Shown here one piece after another: positions 58,454 through 64,000 of a stretch of 64,000 bases of DNA. The stretch covers positions 213,558-277,557 of the forward strand of contig CDMY01000613.1 in the NCBI GenBank assembly GCA_001179505.1, given 5' to 3'. Within the stretch, counting starts at the first letter, position 1. Every line of letters begins with the position of its first letter. A program made the translations under genes and the position numbers. Below the pieces are notes generated by a model. That model did not search any database. It saw only the letters and a program-made list of their open reading frames with translations, and was not told the DNA's origin. This DNA is from Vitrella brassicaformis (taxonomy: Eukaryota; Sar; Vitrellaceae).

Positions 58454-60317
58454 ATGGATCTCCTTGTGTCTTCGTCAGGGATTCTCTCGTTGGCTCTCGT
58501 GCTCTACGTAGAGACGCGACAGCCCCCCCATCACGGCTTTCACTCAGATTCGGCGACTCTCCACGAACAAGGAACTCCCTCGGCACGCCGTCACACGCTC
58601 CTGCCTTCCCCCCCTCCAAGGACAAGAGCTCGTCACAGCTCGTGGCAAATAGGGTCCTCTCACAACTCAAGAGGCACCCCTCGCGGCCCGGTGGTGTGCT
58701 TGGTCTGGTGTTGCGTGCTGGTGTCGTGTGGCTGCTGCTGATGGTGGCCTACGAGATCCACTGGCTGCATCAAGTCATGACGACACAGCAGACGTGGACG
58801 TGCCCAGACCGGCCTGCCGACCATGTCATCTTCCTCGCACATGGCTGGATCAGCCAACCAGACGCCATGGATGGTATGGTACACACCCAAAAACCCCAAG
58901 ACACACACGTCCACACCTATAGCTGAGAAGCTTCGTGTGGACGTCTGTCGCTGTCTGTCTGTTTGTTTGTTTTGTGTGTCAGTGATGGCGATGGAGATCT
59001 CTGATCGCGCGCGGAGCCTTTACTCGACGAGCAACGGCAACAGCACTGACGATGGCGGCCCATGCGTCTTGATCCACAAGCTACACGCAAACTGGGGCAT
59101 GGTTAGAAGCTGGTTTGCAACGGCCGACGGCATTGACTCCGGTGGACGGCGAATTGCCTCCGTAAGCCAGCACTCACCAAGGGAAAAGGCGACACACGTG
59201 TCGGACTCGATTGTTCTTGTGACTCTCTCTTGGCCTTTCCCTTGTCGGTCGCAGGAGATGCGTCAGGTGATTGCGTCGCACCCATCGCTCCGGAAGATGT
59301 CACTGGTGGCTCACTCGATGGGCGGGGTCTACGGGCGCTATGCTCTCGGCACCCTTCTCATGCAAGATGACCAGCGCGAGAAAGCCGAAGGCGGGGCCCT
59401 GATTGCCGGCCTCAGGCCAGTCAACTTCGTGACAATGGGCAGCCCTCACGCTGGCGTCGATGGCCACTTCTTCCCCGTCTTTGAGGAGCTTGGCGCCCTC
59501 CTGTACCTCGTGGACCTGCCCTTTGCCCTCGGCGACTTGCTGCGGCGTGTGCTTCCTCTCGGCGCCAAATACGGCCGCACCTTCACGCAGCTCTTTCTGA
59601 GGGACGGAGGCGAGTTTTTCGACCGCATCTCTGACCCCAACGGGCCGTTCTTTCGAGCTTTGGCAAGGTTCCAGGCGCGAAACGCCATTGCTGCTGCAGA
59701 GGTGACTGAGTGAGAACACACACGCACCTTCATCAATCGGTCCCCACGACGCATGCATATCTGACTGAGACGCTTGTTGGTGTCCTTTTCGCCGCCTGAA
59801 TTCCCTGCAGCATGACTACCTTGTACCTTGCGCGTCATCGACAGTGCTGACGTCGTGTCCGTTTGAGTACAAGCACCTCGAGGACCCTGACTACCCCCAC
59901 GTGATAGCGACCTACGCCACCATAGCTGATCCATCTCGAATGGCGCACCCCTCCCACCCCCCGCCCCCCGAAGTCCACGAGTGCCCAACCGTCCAGGAGC
60001 TGGGCCACGGCAAAGGCCTCTACCATCGGTCGACACTCGAGCATACCTTGGTCACCCGGCTGGCCGCTCTCGAGTGGACGCACACAATAGTGCGGTACCA
60101 GGGCTTTGCCAAGCTGTTCGCCCACCAGCTGCTGGTATACATGTTCCGGCGGTAAGCTGCCAACACAACAGAAACACAACCCCTCTTTCCTCTGCACACA
60201 CACAATGCTCATGGCTGTGTGTGTGTGTGTGTGTGGATGGATCGCAGGACGCTTGAGGTCATCGGCGGCAAGTACCACGAGGTCCCCAAGTATGTCGCCG
60301 AACAACTCGTCTTTTGA
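58454..60317 (+). CDS. DUF676-like serine esterase (alpha/beta hydrolase), membrane-anchored
   Basis: At least five exons. The core starts GVVWLLLMVAYEIHWLHQ, a likely membrane anchor, then HVIFLAHGWISQP (oxyanion strand), then KMSLVAHSMGGVYGRYALGT with the nucleophile Ser in G-x-S-x-G-like AHSMGG, VNFVTMGSPHAGV, and HDYLVPCASSTVL, the Asp-containing strand of the DUF676/ROG1 lipase family. A candidate catalytic His was not pinned down. The last exons end TLEVIGGKYHEVPKYVAEQL and stop at 60315-60317. Family members are lipases or GPI-lipid esterases of the secretory pathway. The 5' end is uncertain: the anchor-containing frame has no Met before 58741. I propose that a short exon at 58454 (MDLLVSSSGILSLALVLY) splices in, but initiation at 58741 is possible. 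Confidence 0.7.
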
Positions 60318-61352
60318 TCGGTGTGTGGATGGATGCCGGGATAGCTAGCTGACAACCACCCGATCACCTACCTGGTGGAGCGGATGAAAGGAGGGCGATG
60401 TACGTTTGGCTGCTGAGCGTGCGTAGCGGAGGAAAAGCAGAAGGCAGTGCCATGGCGTGGCATGGCGCGACGTGGGGGGGTGGGTGATGTGGCTGACGGA
60501 TGCAGTGCATGGGAGGGGCCGTGTTGTGGCGCCGGCGCCTCAACCATGATGCCTGTAAGCAAGCAGCGTTCCTCGCGATCCGTGTGTGCGTCCGTGGTGT
60601 GGTGTGGTGTGAGCGGTTTTTCGCTTTCGCTCGGTCTGAGCCTCTGTGTTGCCTTGCTTGTCTCGTGAAGATCTCGATGTCTGATGTCTCTCTCTTGTCG
60701 TGTGTGTGTGTGTATGCGTGTTGAGTGACCCCGTGGTGTATTTGTTCGCCTTTATGCGGCCCGTATAGCTCACACTGCTGCATGTGGCGCGACGGCACAT
60801 CGTCACGCCATCGGAGATGGATGATGCATCATGTGCGTGTGCTTCTTCCGGGTGGTGGGGTGTGAGTGATGTGGCTGTGTGGATGCATGGTCATGTCTGT
60901 GTCAGTGCATGTGTGTGTGTGGGTGGGTGGGTGTGTGTTGGTGTGTTGGTGTTGTGTGCATGTGGCTAGCCTTTTTCCAGTACCGTGTTCACTGCCGTAG
61001 GTCTCCGTGCACTAAGTTGCCTGTGCTTTGACTGTCTGGTGTTATTTTGGATGTGTGTGGTGCATGCGGTGCGTTGTGGACACACTCAAGATAGATATAG
61101 TAGGCAACTATGAGTCAGTCCTTGTAGACCTACGCTGTGCAGTCTTGGTGTCTGGCACCAAATCGTGTTGCAATTAAACGTTCCGGTGCTTTCTAGAAAA
61201 CGGGTTAGAGCTGGACTATTCCGCGAAAGGGAGAGAATTAAAAGTGCCCGTACAAGGATCGACTTCCCTCCCCTGCCTCCCGCCTTGCTCCCTGCTTGCT
61301 CCCCCGTCGAGTGCACCCCTGCATCCTTCCCCTATTCGCCACCACCAGCATC
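60318..61352. other. Intergenic region, no gene seen
   Basis: About 1 kb between two + genes, rich in (GT)n near 60700-60720 and 60905-60960. The last 150 bp (CTAGAAAACGGGTTAGAG onwards) is a more complex sequence and probably contains the promoter and 5' UTR of the CPKGY gene. Confidence 0.45.
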
Positions 61353-63064
61353 ATGATGCGCATCGCCGTCGTCTTCGCTCTCCTCGCCTTGACAGCGGCA
61401 GTGGCCGATCCCTATCACCATGACAGTCACTACACGTGTCCCAAGGGCTGGACCCTCAAGGGGGATGGCAAGGACGCCGTCTGCTACAAGAAGACCACCA
61501 CCCACGCCAAGGTGGGACACTCACGCACACGCGACAGGCGCATGCACCCCTGGGGTGGCTTCGCGAGGGAAGGGGGGTAGATCTGGGCAGAGATCATCAT
61601 CAGGGGGAGGCACGTGCAGTCAGGGAAGGCCAGTGGACGGCCTGGGATGCACGCATGTGGCCGGATCTGTGTCCGTGTCTCGCTCATGTGTGTCTGGTGG
61701 GGTGTGTGTGTGTGTGTCTGTCTCCTCCCTCACCCACCCTGCAGGAGGAGTGCCCCAAGGGCACCAAGCCGGAGGGCGGCTACCACAGGAGGAGGGGTGG
61801 TGTGGTCGCGGGTCTCCTCGGCATCCTCTTCGGCGGCAGTAGCAAGGGCAAGTACGTCGAACTGACCTGGTGAGTGAGAGTGCGTGTGTGAGTGAAGGGC
61901 ATGGCATGCACCCATGCATCAAGGCGACACCGGCAACCAATTGGATGGATGTTCACATGTCCGCTGCTCTCTCTTCCCCCCCTCCCTCCCTCCCTCCCTG
62001 CTTGCCTACAACAGCTACCGATACGAGGAGCATCCCGCTGAGAAGAGCATGCACTGCCCCAAGGTGAGCGAGTACACACAAGCGGACAGGCACACTGGCG
62101 GAGAGGGGAATGGTCTGTCTGTGTGGGGTACGGTACAGGTTTACGAGCAGTACGACCACGAGTGCAAGAAGACCTCCTATGCCGATCTCGACTCTTACTG
62201 CGAGAAGGGCTACGACATGACCAAGGGCGGCTGCTACACCTACGAGTACAACGAGGAGGAGGTGGCCCACGAAGTCTACTGCCCAAAGGTGGGTGGACGG
62301 ACGACTGAGTGGATGACACATTCGCCGCAATGTGTGCGCGTGTGCTGCAGGGCTACACTGCCAGCTCCAAGGACGGCAAGTGCGAGAAGTGCTGGACGGA
62401 CAAGAAGGAGACCCACTGCGACTACAAGAAGATGATGACCAAGTGCCCCAAGGTGAGTCGAGCGACCAGAGCGCAGCACAGACTACACCCACCTCACACA
62501 CACACCCCACACCCATTGCTGCACATCGCACTCGTTTTCTCTCTCACACAGGGCTACGACGAGAGACACTACGGCAAGGAGTACAAGTGCGTCAAGTACA
62601 CGGAGGAGAAGCATGAGGGCCAGATGTACTTCAAGTGCCCGAAGGGGTATGAGCAGTATGATGACGTAAGTATGAGGAGCGGGGGGGGGCAAGGCCAGCG
62701 GAATGGAGAATGGAATGGAGGGCTCGGTTGTGCTGTGTGTGCCTCAGAAATGCATCACCTACCACACGACTGACCCTGAGTACGAGTGGCACTGCCCCAA
62801 GGGGTACAAGCTGTCTCGCGGCAAGTACTCCTACCGTGGCAAGAAGGGCCACCATGAATATGTCTGCAAGGCCAAGAAGGAAGTCCACCCCGACTACCAT
62901 TGCCCCAAGGTGGTGATGAAGAACAGACAGACGATGGCCGTCACATTCGCCTCGATCATCGACCGCTTGTGTGTGTGCAGGGGTATGAGCTGCACAAGCA
63001 CGAGTGCGTCGGCTACAAGGAGATGCCCGCCAGGAAGCAACACAAGAAGGGCTACGGCTATTAG
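61353..63064 (+). CDS. Secreted Cys-rich CPKGY-repeat protein, oocyst-wall-protein-like
   Basis: Eight exons (61353-61511, 61745-61869, 62015-62063, 62139-62288, 62351-62452, 62552-62665, 62748-62909, 62981-63064) sum to 945 nt, 314 residues. Signal peptide: MMRIAVVFALLALTAAVA. The mature protein repeats C-P-K-G-[YWT] about every 25-45 residues: YTCPKGWTLKGDG, ECPKGTKPEGG, HCPKVYEQYDHECKK, YCPKGYTASSKDGKC, KCPKGYDERHYG, KCPKGYEQYDDKC, HCPKGYKLSRGKY, HCPKGYELHKHEC. CP.GY/F repeats with regularly spaced Cys recall apicomplexan oocyst wall proteins, which crosslink resistant walls. The segments are also rich in Tyr, Lys and His, which suits dityrosine or quinone crosslinking. Most introns fall right after CPK in phase 0, so exons match repeats. 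Family assignment is by pattern only. Confidence 0.75.
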
Positions 63065-64000
63065 AAGCATGGCGCCACACATAGCCGTCACTTGCGTGCG
63101 TGATGTATGATCGCACCCACCCACACTCCCATCGCACCGCTGACATACACACTCACTCACACAAGGACTGTTCTCGGCTATCGCACCATTCGTCCACATC
63201 TATCGCACCACACACCCCCACCCCCTCACTCCGACACACACGCCTTCGTACGTACTTGGACAGGGCTTTCTGTCTGACTGATTAGGTTAGTAAGGGTCTG
63301 GCTGTCTGGCTGTCTGTTTGTCTGTCTGCCTGGCTGTCACTCGGTCTGGTGTTTGGGTGCGTTTTAAGCTTTATGTGGCTAGTTAGTACGCGGACGGGAG
63401 GGCGGGGGGAGGCATAGTTCATGTCAGTGTCTGCTCGTAGCGCATGGGTGGCTTGGCTCTCATCCGGCGGGGCCCCCAGCTAGCAATGGCGACCAATTAG
63501 GACACCCGTGTTTTTCTGTGACACACACACACTCGCGCAATGACGTGCATCGCCATTTGCTCAAGGCGCACACAAAGAAGGAGACGGCATTTCGGTGGTT
63601 TTCGGTTACTATGTAGCAAGCAGGAGGAAGGAGGGAGAGAGGGGGGCGAGAAGGGTGAAGGGAGGGAGGGACGGGGCGGGAAGAATGATGGATGCCTGAG
63701 CGCCTGATCTCATTAGGTCCACTCATTAGGTCTAGTGTTTCGGTGCATGCACTGTGCTGACTTTTATCTGTCCGTTACTTTTGGCCGTGGGGTTTCTTTC
63801 TTTCATTCCAGCACGGACGAGCACATAGATGGACGGGTAGGGGACGATCCATGGGATGAGACACACAGTGGGGGACCAGAGACATCCACGAATATCACTT
63901 ACGCAACCAACACACGTTGACGAGATGTAAACGGGCAGGAGACATTAGACATTCGTCCAGAGCATCTCCACCACGCCGACGCACCAAAGACGGATATATG
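63065..64000. other. 3' flank and intergenic sequence, no gene seen
   Basis: Starts with the 3' UTR of the CPKGY gene and has (CTGT)n tracts near 63300-63335. No ORF with splice or family support was found up to the window edge. Confidence 0.4.

Noticed and set aside
1..64000. tRNA or rRNA genes
   Set aside because: No cloverleaf with A and B box-like elements and no conserved rRNA segments were noticed by eye; a covariance-model scan would be needed to exclude them.

Overview
This window looks like nuclear DNA of a GC-rich, intron-dense unicellular eukaryote. Nearly every gene is split by many introns of about 50-150 bp (a few reach several hundred). Exons join in frame at GT...AG sites, and introns commonly end in (TG)n or (CT)n tracts followed by CAG. 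Secreted proteins, a candidate plastid leader and a Cys-rich gene resembling apicomplexan oocyst wall proteins suggest an alveolate. My best guess is a chromerid such as Vitrella brassicaformis; this is inference from style and gene content, not a database match. There is one assembly gap of 300 N (13755-14054).

Layout. 1-365: 3' end of a BAP31-like ER protein (+). 714-4278: RING-H2 protein (-), head to head with a SNF2-RING helicase/E3 (+, 4512-10251). 10930-12775: SRSF2-like RRM splicing factor (+). 14133-16279: secreted GH10 xylanase (-), head to head with a secreted sorbosone/glucose dehydrogenase-like protein (+, 16440-20186). 21195-24655: ERGIC3/Erv46 cargo receptor (-), head to head with a mitotic-type cyclin (+, 24933-26773). 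27593-28242: small secreted protein (-), head to head with a multi-pass membrane protein (+, 28459-30717). 31410-32162: small protein (+). 32422-34061: SWIB+SAM protein (-), head to head with a presumed organelle-targeted LON-like protein (+, 34223-35886). 36248-41578: IQ-motif, highly acidic protein (-), head to head with an EF-hand/WD40 protein (+, 41662-48094). 48788-49766: unknown basic protein (-). 51813-58206: very large secreted protein of unknown family (-), head to head with a DUF676-like serine esterase (+, to 60317). 61353-63064: oocyst-wall-like CPKGY repeat protein (+).

Seven of the gene pairs are divergent, with only 83-277 bp between start codons. Three of these spacers share an exact 11-mer, TTTTGCGAGCT, found nowhere else that I noticed; the xylanase/dehydrogenase spacer carries a 15-bp direct repeat. 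The xylanase and dehydrogenase are both predicted to be secreted and may form a co-regulated saccharide-use pair. The strongest leads are this pair, the shared promoter 11-mer, the intron-phased CPKGY repeat gene, a set of probable GC-AG introns, and the large uncharacterised secreted protein.

Exon boundaries were derived by hand from reading-frame continuity and splice motifs. Where exon lengths were summed (RING-H2, SNF2, SR, GH10 and CPKGY genes) they gave intact frames. Other junctions, and some start codons, are flagged as uncertain.
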